Assembly: GCA_947174995.1 (NCBI GenBank)
Contig: CAMWLC010000022.1
Span: forward strand, 1 to 39,748
Reading direction: 5' to 3'
Origin: an uncultured Porphyromonadaceae bacterium
GTDB taxonomy: Bacteria; Bacteroidota; Bacteroidia; Bacteroidales; Muribaculaceae
Length of the DNA: 39,748 nt
Part shown: positions 1 through 8,700 of the stretch, in pieces
How the letters are laid out: the number at the start of each line of letters is the position of its first letter
Numbering within the stretch: the first letter of the stretch is position 1
Position numbers and translations under genes: made by a program
Notes under the pieces: generated by a model
What the model was told of the DNA's origin: nothing
What the model saw: the letters and a program-made list of their open reading frames with translations, nothing else
Database searches by the model: none

Positions 1-54
1 CCTGTAACCTTCTGATCCGTAGTCAGATGCTCTATTCAGTTGAGCTAGCGAACC
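1..54 (-). tRNA. tRNA-Arg (anticodon ACG), 3' part cut off by the window edge
   Basis: Read on the minus strand, position 54 begins the acceptor strand GGTTCGC, followed by TA and a D-arm (GCTC/GAGC stem). Next comes an anticodon arm with stem TCTGA/TCAGA and the 7-base loop CTACGGA, giving anticodon ACG, which reads CGN arginine codons after A34-to-inosine editing. The T-arm and 3' acceptor strand lie beyond base 1. The D-loop carries G18 followed by A (position 36) where the nearly invariant G19 is expected. The gene has its own promoter about 58 bases upstream and is not simply the tail of the folB operon. Confidence 0.93.
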
Positions 55-111
55 ATTGCTGTTTCATCTTCCGGAGAGGATGAGTCGGGAATCGTTTCCC
101 GATTGCGAGTG

Positions 112-143
112 CAAAGTTAATGCTTTTTTCTGATATGACCAAA
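112..143 (-). promoter_or_regulatory. Bacteroidetes-type promoter for tRNA-Arg
   Basis: On the minus strand TTTG (143-140) is followed after exactly 20 bases by TAACTTTG (119-112), matching the primary sigma factor consensus of Bacteroidetes (TTTG, 19-21 bp, TAnnTTTG). Transcription would start near base 105, giving a leader of about 50 bases before the tRNA. Confidence 0.8.
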
Positions 144-154
144 TTTTATTGTGG

Positions 155-171
155 ACTTTTTTGAAAAAAGT
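155..171. repeat. AT-rich perfect inverted repeat after folB
   Basis: ACTTTTTT and AAAAAAGT (8 bp) flank a single base. It lies between the folB stop and the tRNA promoter and might weakly end the folB operon, but it lacks a GC-rich stem and a clear downstream T-run, so a terminator role is doubtful. Confidence 0.3.
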
Positions 172-205
172 GTGTAAATCGGGATTTTTTCGGCAATTTG
201 CGGGG

Positions 206-583
206 TCAGAAGTGATATTTGACCGAGCATGAGCCGTCGATTCCGGAGATAGGAGGTGCAATTTTGGTGATTTCCACATATCCCCCGGTGACAATAGGAA
301 ATGAAGCGGTGATTTGCGCGGCGATACGCAGGCATACGCTTTCCAGCAACGGTGTGGGGATGTTCATTTCCTTTCTGACTATTTCGTAAAGATCGGCGTA
401 TGAGATTGTGTCGGAAAGATCCATCTCAGGTGTGGCCGGATGCGGGATGGTCTGCGGGGCGGGGATGGAGACGGAGAGGTTGACGATAAAGTCGTTGCCG
501 AGTGTCCGCTCCTGAGCGAAAACTCCGTGACGGGCACGGAAGCGCACGTCACGGAGTGAAATATCGAATTGTGGGGTCATCAT
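206..583 (-). CDS. folB: Dihydroneopterin aldolase
   Basis: 125-residue cytoplasmic protein of the FolB family, which converts 7,8-dihydroneopterin to 6-hydroxymethyl-7,8-dihydropterin plus glycolaldehyde in folate synthesis. Seen: an N-terminal strand followed by ARHGVFAQER, corresponding to the family's conserved G-x-x-x-x-E region. SYADLYEIV follows, then a C-terminal region ending VEITKIAPPISG. Length is typical for the family (about 120). The start is taken at the ATG at 583, whose A is also the last base of the rpiB stop (TGATG overlap), implying translational coupling; a second ATG follows directly at 580. It is the last gene of a four-gene minus-strand operon. FolK, the next enzyme of the pathway, is encoded far away at 28986. 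Confidence 0.9.
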   Translation of the reverse strand: MMTPQFDISLRDVRFRARHGVFAQERTLGNDFIVNLSVSIPAPQTIPHPATPEMDLSDTISYADLYEIVRKEMNIPTPLLESVCLRIAAQITASFPIVTGGYVEITKIAPPISGIDGSCSVKYHF

Positions 584-1020
584 CAGAGGGGAGTGACGGG
601 AATTTTGTCGATTCGGCGCTGATGGCGTCCCCCCTCGAACCGGGCGCTGAGGTAGGCGTCGGTGATTCGGCGTGCCTCCTCTTCGGAGATGAATCGCGCG
701 GGAAGCACGAGGAAATTGGCGTTGTTGTGCTGGCGGGCGAGCGAGGCGATTTCGGGTATCCAGCAGAGGGCGGCGCGGATGCCTTGGTGCTTGTTGAGGG
801 TGATCTGCATTCCTTGGCCGGAGCCGCACATTCCTATTCCGAAATCACATTCCCCCTTCTCCACGGCGAGGGCGGCGGGGTGTGCGAAATCGGGATAATC
901 GCATGATTCCTCGGAGAAAGTTCCGAAGTCCTTGACCTCGTAGCCCTTTTCCTCTACATATTTTTTGATAACCTCCTTGAGAGCGTAAGCGGCGTGGTCT
1001 GCCGCGAAAGCGATTTTCAT
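583..1020 (-). CDS. rpiB: Ribose-5-phosphate isomerase B (RpiB/LacAB family)
   Basis: 145-residue cytoplasmic enzyme that interconverts ribose 5-phosphate and ribulose 5-phosphate in the pentose phosphate pathway. Seen: N-terminal MKIAFAADHAAYALK with the Asp-His of the phosphate-binding region; DFGTFSEESCDYPDFA; CDFGIGMCGSGQGM, which holds the catalytic cysteine and anion-binding glycines; and the late ARQHNNANFLVLPAR. These are diagnostic of RpiB, and the length matches. It follows engB by 62 bases and overlaps folB at its stop codon, so it is probably co-transcribed with both. Some RpiB-like proteins act on other phosphosugars such as allose 6-phosphate; no sugar-operon context here suggests that. 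Confidence 0.94.
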   Translation of the reverse strand: MKIAFAADHAAYALKEVIKKYVEEKGYEVKDFGTFSEESCDYPDFAHPAALAVEKGECDFGIGMCGSGQGMQITLNKHQGIRAALCWIPEIASLARQHNNANFLVLPARFISEEEARRITDAYLSARFEGGRHQRRIDKIPVTPL

Positions 1021-1082
1021 GATATGGTTGATGAAATGATGATGAAATGCGGTGGGGAGGAGATGGGGTGAGGGGGGAGAAA

Positions 1083-1787
1083 TCAGGGATTGTCGGCTAT
1101 TATGTCCTGAGCCGCGTCATTGACGGCCATTCGGCCGGACTCGAGAGCGGCTGTATGCTCGGGCGAAGCGGACTTTGCCTCTTCGGAGGTGATCATCGTG
1201 TTGATTTCTCCGATGTAGTCGAGGAGCTGTTCGCGCCCGAGTTTCTTTTCGGACGAGGTGACGAAAACCGGGGGGAGTTCCTCCCAGGTTTCGGAGAGGG
1301 TCTTGCGATAGTCCTCCACCATCCTGGCTGCCTTGTCGGCGGAAATTTTGTCGGCCTTGGTGAAGACTATGCAGAAGGGTACCTGGTTTTCGCCGAGCCA
1401 GGAGAGGAATTCGAGGTCGATTTTCTGGGGTTCGTGTCTTATGTCGAGGAGCACGAAGAGACACGTCATCTGGGTGCGGTGGAGGATATAGTCCGTGATG
1501 ATGGACTTGATTTCCTCCCGCTGGGCTTTGCCGCGCTGGGCGTAGCCGTATCCGGGAAGGTCGACGATGTACCAGTCACCGTTGTTTACCGAGAAGTGAT
1601 TGATAAGCAGAGTCTTTCCCGGGAGCTGCGAAGTTTTTGCAAGATTTTTGTTGTTTGCAAGCATATTGATGAGAGATGATTTGCCGACATTCGAGCGGCC
1701 GATAAAGGCATATTCGGGCACGCTTGTGTCGGGACACTTGTCGGCTCTTGTGTTTGAGATTACGTATTTGGCGTTTTTGATTTCCAT
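1083..1787 (-). CDS. engB: Ribosome biogenesis GTP-binding protein EngB (YihA/YsxC)
   Basis: 234-residue TRAFAC-class GTPase needed for large ribosomal subunit assembly. Visible motifs: G1 [13 protein letters not shown]2 region [11 protein letters not shown]3 DLPGYGYA, G4 TKADK and G5 near VTSSEKK. The reading frame is open up to 1826, but the family N-terminus fits the ATG at 1787 ([12 protein letters not shown]). That choice also leaves a sensible 10-base gap after the lysC stop instead of an overlap. After the G domain there is a polar tail of about 35 residues ([17 protein letters not shown] and on), longer than the usual roughly 200-residue protein; its role is unknown. It is second in the lysC-engB-rpiB-folB operon. 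Confidence 0.94.
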   Translation of the reverse strand: MEIKNAKYVISNTRADKCPDTSVPEYAFIGRSNVGKSSLINMLANNKNLAKTSQLPGKTLLINHFSVNNGDWYIVDLPGYGYAQRGKAQREEIKSIITDYILHRTQMTCLFVLLDIRHEPQKIDLEFLSWLGENQVPFCIVFTKADKISADKAARMVEDYRKTLSETWEELPPVFVTSSEKKLGREQLLDYIGEINTMITSEEAKSASPEHTAALESGRMAVNDAAQDIIADNP

Positions 1788-1797
1788 AGAAATAAAT

Positions 1798-3168
1798 TCA
1801 GATTTGTTGGGGGAAGAAGAGGCCATGCAGCAGGCGCAGGGCCGGCGTGGCCTCCTGTTGGGGCACCATCACGGTGACGGTGGTCTCGGAGGAGCCGTCG
1901 GAAACGGCCTCCACCGGGATTCCGGCGCGTGTGAGGGAGTGGACTATACGCGGTGCGAGGCCGGATTCGGCCTTGAGATTGTCTCCCACCACCGCTATGG
2001 TGGAGAGGCAATCCTTGACGGAAATATCCTCCAGGGCTCCGTCGAGGAGTTCGGGAGCGAATTCCTCGTTGAGCACATAGACTGTGCGCTGTGCGTCGGC
2101 GCTTGCCACTGCGAATGAAAAATCGGAATCATCGCCGGGCTGAGCCAGGAGGAATACTTGTATTCCCCGGCGAGCCATAGCGTTGTAGGCCCTGGAGTTG
2201 AGGGAAGCGACGTTGGCCGTCGTGGGTCCGGAGAGAGTGACGAGGCAGGTGTCGCGGAGGGTGGAGAGTCCTGTCACGGGATTCTCGCGCGAGCCTGCGG
2301 GGCGGTCGGAAATATATGTGCCGCGAGCAGAGGGATTGAACGTATTGAGGATACGTATCGGGATGTTCTTGTGAAACACCGGGTAGATTGTCGGCGGATA
2401 GATCACCTTGGCTCCGAAGGAGCAGAGCTCCATGCTCTCCACGAAAGTCATTTCCGGGATGATTCGGGCCGAGGGGATGATACGCGGATCGGAGGTCATG
2501 AACCCGTCCACGTCTGTCCAGATGTCGAGTATGCGGGCATCAAGCGCGGCTGCGATGAGTGCTGCTGTGTAATCGGAGCCTCCGCGTCCGAGATTGGTGA
2601 TTTCGCCCGAATCGCGATCAGACGAGATGAATCCCCCGGTCACTTCGAGGGAGACCTCTGCAAACTCCTTGCAGATGAGGTCGGAGGTGAGGGTGGTGTC
2701 GGCGATATTCTTGCCAAACCATTTTTCAGTCTTCACGAAGGAGGGGGAATAGTGGCAGCGTGCCCCGTCGATCATTCCGGCCACGATGGGGGCCGACATT
2801 CTCTCGCCGAAGCTGACTATCACGTCCAGTGTGCGGGCCGGAAGGTCGCCGATGAGATTCAGACCTTCATACATCCTGGCTAACTCGGAGAGCAGGGGAC
2901 GGACCGTCTCCAGCACTTCATCGCGGCGCTCCTGAGGCACCACTTCCTCTATAATATCATAATGTCGGCGGGCGATCGCCTCCATCTCGGGGGCTGTGTC
3001 TTCGCCGGCGGCCGCCGCCTTGGCGGTCGCTATGAGTCTGTCGGTCAGGCCGCCGAGCGCGGACACCACGATGATGGCGGGTTCCTCCAGACCGAGGGCT
3101 ATTTCGCGCACATTCCGCAGACTGTCTGCCGTTCCCACGGAAGTGCCTCCAAATTTCAGAACAATCAT
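1798..3168 (-). CDS. lysC: Aspartate kinase, monofunctional (LysC type)
   Basis: 456-residue enzyme phosphorylating aspartate, the first step to lysine, threonine, methionine and diaminopimelate. Seen: N-terminal KFGGTSVG (residues 5-12) of the amino-acid kinase fold, [24 protein letters not shown] and [14 protein letters not shown] in the catalytic domain. The C-terminal 150 or so residues form a regulatory ACT pair, recognisable from [10 protein letters not shown] and [17 protein letters not shown]. No homoserine dehydrogenase domain is attached. The start is the ATG at 3168; an in-frame TTG six bases upstream lies inside the promoter box and is unlikely. Feedback control by lysine is usual for this subgroup but cannot be read from sequence alone. 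It is the first gene of the minus-strand operon. Confidence 0.93.
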   Translation of the reverse strand: MIVLKFGGTSVGTADSLRNVREIALGLEEPAIIVVSALGGLTDRLIATAKAAAAGEDTAPEMEAIARRHYDIIEEVVPQERRDEVLETVRPLLSELARMYEGLNLIGDLPARTLDVIVSFGERMSAPIVAGMIDGARCHYSPSFVKTEKWFGKNIADTTLTSDLICKEFAEVSLEVTGGFISSDRDSGEITNLGRGGSDYTAALIAAALDARILDIWTDVDGFMTSDPRIIPSARIIPEMTFVESMELCSFGAKVIYPPTIYPVFHKNIPIRILNTFNPSARGTYISDRPAGSRENPVTGLSTLRDTCLVTLSGPTTANVASLNSRAYNAMARRGIQVFLLAQPGDDSDFSFAVASADAQRTVYVLNEEFAPELLDGALEDISVKDCLSTIAVVGDNLKAESGLAPRIVHSLTRAGIPVEAVSDGSSETTVTVMVPQQEATPALRLLHGLFFPQQI

Positions 3169-3171
3169 ACG

Positions 3172-3179
3172 CAAAGTTA
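3172..3179 (-). promoter_or_regulatory. -7 promoter box for the lysC operon
   Basis: TAACTTTG on the minus strand matches TAnnTTTG. At the expected 20-base spacing the -33 element reads TCTG (one mismatch from TTTG). Only three bases separate the box from the lysC ATG, so the transcript is probably leaderless or nearly so. Confidence 0.6.
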
Positions 3180-3286
3180 ACTATATCTCGTGAGATTTTC
3201 AGAAAAAAATCGTGATAAAATCATAATGCGGTTGAAAAATATCACAAATCAGCCCGCGAAGGGGGTGAAATGTCATGGAAATGGGT

Positions 3287-3294
3287 TATATTTG
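3287..3294 (+). promoter_or_regulatory. -7 promoter box for algH
   Basis: TATATTTG matches TAnnTTTG and ends four bases before the algH ATG at 3299. No good TTTG is seen at -33. If used, the mRNA would be essentially leaderless. Confidence 0.45.
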
Positions 3295-3298
3295 CGGC

Positions 3299-3910
3299 AT
3301 GAATATAGAAAAACTGCTTTTTGACGGACTTGCTCCCGGCACGGCCCCCACGCGCCGGGCACTGCTGCTCGCCGAGCCTCTGATGAAGGAACCCTACTTC
3401 CGCCGCTCCGTCGTGCTCATTCTCGAGAAGGATGCTGCCGGAGGATATATCGGACTCACCCTCAACAAGCGGGCCGGGCTTCGTCTCGGCGACCTCTTCC
3501 CGGGGTGGACCCACGGCGCTGACATCGAGGTGTACAGCGGCGGCCCGGTGGAGGAGCAGCGTATGTTCATGCTCCACACCCTCGGAGATGTCCTGTCCGG
3601 ATCGCATGAGATACTCCCGGGTATATATGTGGGGGGCGACCTGGAGGATATTGGCCGCTATATCAAATCAGGGGGTGATACGGAGGATAAGATTCGCTTT
3701 TTTCTCGGGTACAGCGGCTGGGGGGCGGATCAGCTTGACAAGGAGCTGCTCTCGCGCTCATGGGCCGTGGCCGACGTGGGGAGCGACCGCGAGGACGTGA
3801 AGCGTCTGCTCTCCGGCAGCGAAAACGACTACTGGCGGCGCGAAGTGGAGCGTCTCGGGGATTCCTGCCGGAGCTGGCTCGTGGTGCCCGAAACGCCGTG
3901 GCTCAACTGA
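3299..3910 (+). CDS. YqgE/AlgH family protein (DUF179)
   Basis: 203-residue cytoplasmic protein of the YqgE/AlgH family, whose biochemical function is unsettled; AlgH was named as an alginate regulator in Pseudomonas. Seen: LLLAEPLMKEPYFRRSVVLI, GYIGLTLNKR, VYSGGPVEEQRMFMLH and FLGYSGWGADQLDKEL, all family hallmarks. The chosen start is the ATG at 3299, which begins directly at the conserved N-terminus; an ATG at 3275 lies upstream of the promoter-like TATATTTG. Its stop overlaps the next start (TGATG), so the GNAT gene behind it is probably translationally coupled. Confidence 0.9.
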   Translation: MNIEKLLFDGLAPGTAPTRRALLLAEPLMKEPYFRRSVVLILEKDAAGGYIGLTLNKRAGLRLGDLFPGWTHGADIEVYSGGPVEEQRMFMLHTLGDVLSGSHEILPGIYVGGDLEDIGRYIKSGGDTEDKIRFFLGYSGWGADQLDKELLSRSWAVADVGSDREDVKRLLSGSENDYWRREVERLGDSCRSWLVVPETPWLN

Positions 3911-4458
3911 TGCGGGATATGGACGGTATGCCGAGAATACGCCTGCGGGCCGTTGAGCCGGAAGATGCCACCCTGATGTGGATGGCCGAGAATGACGCGG
4001 AGTGTGCAGATACCTCCGACTACACCGCACCCCTGAGCCGCCACCGGCTGCTGGAGTATGCTTTGAGCTATGACGCCGACCCATTCCGGGCCGGGCAATT
4101 GCGATTGATCGTGGAGATGGTGCAGACGGACGGGATGTACGGCAGGGGAGAGGCTGTCGGAATAGTGGATTTGTATGAGATTTCCGTGCGTGACCTGACG
4201 GCATGGACCGGAATATATATCTCTCCCTCATGGCGAGGCCGGGGGATAGGGGGTATGGCCCTGCACGCGCTCGTGCAGGAGGCCTTCGGACGCATGGGGT
4301 TGAAAGCCTTGGGCGCGAGGGTGGGGGAGGACAACCCGGCGAGTCTGAGACTTTTCGCTGGAGCAGGATGGATGCGTTGCGGCACGCTGCCGCAATGGCG
4401 GCGCACCCTCAGCGGGGGGAGATGCGGAGTGGTGCAGTATGTCCTGGCCGCCCCGTAG
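3910..4458 (+). CDS. GNAT family N-acetyltransferase (RimJ/RimL-like)
   Basis: 182-residue GNAT-fold protein expected to move an acetyl group from acetyl-CoA to an amine on a protein, metabolite or drug; the substrate cannot be told. Seen: an N-terminal IRLRAVEPEDATLMWMAEND typical of the RimJ/RimL subgroup, the acetyl-CoA loop SPSWRGRGIGGMAL, and the late EDNPASLRLFAGAGWMRCG in which a new strand and helix pack on the cofactor. The start at 3910 shares its A with the algH stop; ATGs at 3919 and 3928 are alternatives. It converges on recR with 28 bases between them and no clear terminator. Confidence 0.88.
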   Translation: MRDMDGMPRIRLRAVEPEDATLMWMAENDAECADTSDYTAPLSRHRLLEYALSYDADPFRAGQLRLIVEMVQTDGMYGRGEAVGIVDLYEISVRDLTAWTGIYISPSWRGRGIGGMALHALVQEAFGRMGLKALGARVGEDNPASLRLFAGAGWMRCGTLPQWRRTLSGGRCGVVQYVLAAP

Positions 4459-4486
4459 ATGGCGCGTGACCTCGAACCGGCGTGGA

Positions 4487-5107
4487 TTATGAGAAAGTGT
4501 CCTTGAAGGGGATGCGATTGAGGATGGAGCGGCCCAGGGTCAGCTCGTCGGTATACTCGAGTTCGTTGCCGATGCTGACGCCGCGTGCCAGGATAGTGAT
4601 TTCAACATCAAGCGGAGCGAGTTTGCGGAAGATATAATAATTGGTGGTGTCTCCCTCCATCGTGGGGCTGAGGGCGAGGATCACCTCGCGCACACTCTCC
4701 GTGCGCACCCGTTCCACGAGTGACTCTATCTCAAGGTCAGAGGGGGAGATGCCGTCGAGAGGAGAGATGACTCCCCCCAGCACATGATAGAGACCGTGGT
4801 GCTCGCGCGTGGACTCGATAGTGATGACATCCTTTACGTTTTCCACCACGCATATCACCGTCTCGTCCCTCGACGTGTCGGAGCAGATGGAGCAGACGGG
4901 GCTTTCGCTGATATTGTGGCAGCGGGAGCAGTAGCATATATTGCCGCGCATATCCATGATGGCCTGTCCGAGGGCCATGGCCTCCTCCGGCTCGCGGCGC
5001 AGCAGATGCAGGGCCAGGCGCAGGGCGGTCTTGCGTCCGATGCCGGGCAGTTTCGACAGCTCGCCCACGGCGGTGTCCAGCAAGCGTGAATTGAATGTCT
5101 GGTTCAT
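4487..5107 (-). CDS. recR: Recombination mediator protein RecR
   Basis: 206-residue protein of the RecFOR pathway that, with RecO, loads RecA at gaps in single-stranded DNA. Domains in order: helix-hairpin-helix LSKLPGIGRKTALRLALHLL (residues 18-36), a four-cysteine zinc finger (C60, C63, C72, C75), the Toprim domain beginning TVICVVENVKDVITIE, and the C-terminal GVSIGNELEYTDELTLGRSI. All are intact. It is divergent from ruvA across 68 bases, so two DNA-repair genes share one intergenic region. Confidence 0.96.
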   Translation of the reverse strand: MNQTFNSRLLDTAVGELSKLPGIGRKTALRLALHLLRREPEEAMALGQAIMDMRGNICYCSRCHNISESPVCSICSDTSRDETVICVVENVKDVITIESTREHHGLYHVLGGVISPLDGISPSDLEIESLVERVRTESVREVILALSPTMEGDTTNYYIFRKLAPLDVEITILARGVSIGNELEYTDELTLGRSILNRIPFKDTFS

Positions 5108-5111
5108 GATG

Positions 5112-5119
5112 CAAATTTA
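5112..5119 (-). promoter_or_regulatory. -7 promoter box for recR
   Basis: TAAATTTG on the minus strand fits TAnnTTTG and stands four bases before the recR ATG. The -33 element is weak (ATTG at a 23-base spacing). The geometry again predicts a leaderless message. Confidence 0.5.
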
Positions 5120-5175
5120 ACTATTATTTTTTAATTGCGGGGCAATTAGGGAGGCAAAATCGGGTTAGAAGTAGT

Positions 5176-5763
5176 ATGATAGACTATGTATCCGGGCCAT
5201 TGGCCGAACTGACCCCCGCCGCAGCGGTAGTGGACTGCGCGGGGCTTGGTTATGAAATCAACATCACCGTCACGGATTACAGCGCCCTTCAGGCAAAGGG
5301 GAGCCGTGAAGTGCGCTTCTACGTCCATGAGGTAATACGCGAGGACACGCATGACCTCTACGGCTTTCTCACGCGGCGCGCCCGTGAACTCTTCCGTATG
5401 CTCATCGGCGTGAGCGGCGTGGGGCCGGGCACGGCACGCCTCATCCTCTCCGCCCTGACGCCTGACCAACTGGAAGCAGTCATAGCCGAAGACAACGTCT
5501 CGCTCCTCAAGCAGGTGAAGGGGATAGGGGCCAAGACGGCCCAGCGCATCATCATAGACCTGAAGGATAAAATAAAAGTAGACGTGTCATCGTTAAGTTC
5601 AAGTGAGCCTGCCGTTGCCGGAGCCTTCGACGACGCGGCGGCCGCTCTCGTGATGCTGGGCTTCCCCCAGCCCCAGAGCCGCGCCGTTCTCAAGAAGCTC
5701 TTCTCCTCCGAACCGGGTCTCTCCACGGAGGCCGCCATACGCAAGGCTCTCAAGATGCTTTGA
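5176..5763 (+). CDS. ruvA: Holliday junction branch migration protein RuvA
   Basis: 195-residue subunit of the RuvABC resolvasome that binds four-way junctions and recruits the RuvB motor. Seen: N-terminal OB domain ([20 protein letters not shown] to [16 protein letters not shown]), two helix-hairpin-helix motifs ([16 protein letters not shown] and [16 protein letters not shown]), a flexible serine-rich linker, and domain III ([24 protein letters not shown]), which contacts RuvB. It is 10 bases upstream of sprA; in my recollection this ruvA-sprA order recurs in Bacteroidetes. Confidence 0.96.
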   Translation: MIDYVSGPLAELTPAAAVVDCAGLGYEINITVTDYSALQAKGSREVRFYVHEVIREDTHDLYGFLTRRARELFRMLIGVSGVGPGTARLILSALTPDQLEAVIAEDNVSLLKQVKGIGAKTAQRIIIDLKDKIKVDVSSLSSSEPAVAGAFDDAAAALVMLGFPQPQSRAVLKKLFSSEPGLSTEAAIRKALKML

Positions 5764-5773
5764 ACCGACTGAC

Positions 5774-8700
5774 TTGAATACTGTAAAACGTAAACTCAGA
5801 AACGCGATTCTTGCCCTGGCGACGCCCCTCATGGCGCTGTCAGGCACGTTGCTTACATTTTCACAGTATCAGAAATCACCGTCAATCCCCCCGCCTCCGC
5901 CCCCTGCGCCGGTGCAGGAATACCTTCCCGGCACGGAGATTCCCGACAGCGTCATCCTCCCTTCGCCCGTGCAGACCACCCTGCCGCAGAACATGGAGGA
6001 CTACATGGACCGCGAGTATGCGGCTGACCTGACCACCCCCTCCAACATCAAGACCGAGGCCACGTATGATCCCGAGACCGGAATGTACGTGATCCGCACG
6101 CGCCTGGGGCAGACCGAGCTTGTCACCCCCTTCATGATGAAGGCCGAGGAGTATCACGAGATGCAGAACCGCGCCGATATGTACAGCTACTTCCGCGAGC
6201 AGAACGCCGCAGCCGTGGCCGACAAGGGGAAACAGCCCTTCGACATCCTCGACATGAACTTCGCACTCGGGCCCCTGGAGAAGGTGTTCGGTCCCGGCGG
6301 CGTGCGCCTCACCACGCAGGGCACCGCCCAGATCAAGATGGGCATAAAGAGCAACAAGACCGACAATCCCTCCCTCTCCCTTCGCTCGCGCCGCAAGACA
6401 TATTTCGACTTCGACCAGAAAATCCAGGCCACAGTATCGGCCTCCGTGGGCGACAAGTTGAAGTTCAATATGACCTACAACACGGACGCCACCTTCGACT
6501 TCGACTCAAAGAACATCAAGCTCGGCTATGAGGGCAAGGAGGATGAGATAATCAAGACCCTGGAGGCGGGCAACGTGGCCATGACCACCGGCTCCAGCCT
6601 CATCCGAGGCGGCACGGCGCTCTTCGGCGTGAAGACAAAGCTGCAATTCGGCAAACTCACCCTCACGGGCCTCATCAGCCAGCAGAACAGCGAATCAAAG
6701 ACCATCAACACCACCGGCGGCATACAGAAATCCCCCTTCACCATCAAGGCCGACGACTACGACGACAACCGCCACTTCTTTCTCGCCCAGTATTTCTACG
6801 ACAACTACGACTCCTTCGCTTCGCGCCTGCCCCACGTCTCGTCGGGCATCAACATCACGCGCATAGAGGTGTGGGTCACGAACAAGAGCAACAACTACCA
6901 GGAGAGCCGCAACTTCGTGGCCTTCATGGACCTCGGCGAGCAGACGCGCCTCGCCACGGACTACTGGCGTCCCGACGGGGGAGTGCCCGTTCCGAACAAC
7001 AACAGCAACAACCTCCTCTCCGTCATCAAGAACGAGTATCCGGAGGCGCGAAACATCAACCGAGTCACGCAGGTGCTCGAACCCCTCCAGGCCTACGGTA
7101 TACGCGGGGGCCGCGACTTCGAGAAGGTGGAGAGCGCCCGTCTGCTCAACAAGAGCGAATACACCCTCAACTCCACCCTGGGCTACATATCCCTGAAGCA
7201 GGCACTGCGCACCGATGAGGTGCTCGCCGTGGCTTACGAATACACATGGCAGGGGAAGGTGTATCAGGTGGGAGAGTTTTCCGGCGACGTTACCTCCACC
7301 GACCAGTCCCTTTACCTGAAGATGCTGCGCGGCACCACCGTATCTCCCAAGCTACCGATGTGGAAGCTGATGATGAAGAACGTCTACAATCTCAACGCAA
7401 CGCAGCTTCAGAAGCAGAATTTCAAGCTCAACGTAAAATATCTCTCCGACACCACAGGCACGGAAGTCTCCTACATACAGGTGGGCGACATAGCCAACGT
7501 GCCCCTGCTCCAGGTGATGAACGCCGACCGCATCGACTCTAACAGCGAGTCAAACGCCGACGGCTTCTTCGACTACATCGAGGGCTACACCGTGCAGTCA
7601 GCCACGGGACGCATCATCTTCCCCGTAGCCGAGCCCTTCGGCTCCAACCTCGAGCGCCGCATCGGCAATAAGGATCTTGCCGCCCCTTACGTATATAAGG
7701 AGCTGTATGACTCCACGCTCGTGGTGGCGCGTCAGTTTGCCGATAAAAACAAATTCTCCCTTGTCGGAGAGTTCCAGTCGTCCAAGGGAAGTCAGATCCG
7801 CCTGAACGCGATGAACGTGCCGCGCGGCTCTGTGCGCGTCATGGCCGGCGGAGTGGTGCTTCAGGAAAACAGCGACTACACCGTGGATTACACCATGGGT
7901 ATAGTCACCATCACCAACCAGAGCATCATCGACTCCGGCACCAACGTCAGCGTATCTCTCGAGAACCAGTCGATGTTCTCCATGCAGCGCAAGACCCTCC
8001 TCGGACTCGACGCCCAATACCGCTTCAACAAGGACTTCACGCTCGGGGCCACACTGCTCCATTTCTCCGAGAAATCGCTCACCGAGAAAGTCAACATCGG
8101 CGAGGAGGTCATCAACAACTCCATGTTCGGACTTAACCTGAACTACAACAAGAGTTTCATGTGGCTCACCAACCTCCTTGCCAAGGTGCCCACCATCAAC
8201 GCCTCGGCCCCCTCGACGTTCAATGTCAACGCCGAGTTCGCCCAGCTCGTGCCCCACGGCCAGAAGAGCGGTTCGGCCACAGGCTCAAGTTATATCGACG
8301 ACTTTGAGAACACCCAGACGGCCATCGACCTGCGTTCGCCATACAGCTGGCAGCTCGCCTCCACACCCTGGGACAACAGCGCGTCAGCCCTCTTCCCCGA
8401 GGCCCAGCTCTCCAACAACGTGGACTACGGGCGTAACCGCGCCCTTTTGGCCTGGAATTACATCGACCGCATATTCACGCAGAAGAACTCCTCCTCCATC
8501 CCGGGCTATCTCAAGAACGACCTTCACCAGCTCTCCAACCCCTACATACGCGAAGTGACGGTCAACGAGATTTTCCCCGCCCGCGACCTCAACTACGGCG
8601 AGGCCAACTACATCCAGACCCTCAACCTCAGTTTCTATCCCTCGGAAAGGGGGCCCTACAACCTTGACGCCACGGACATCGACTCCGAGGGGCGACTCCT

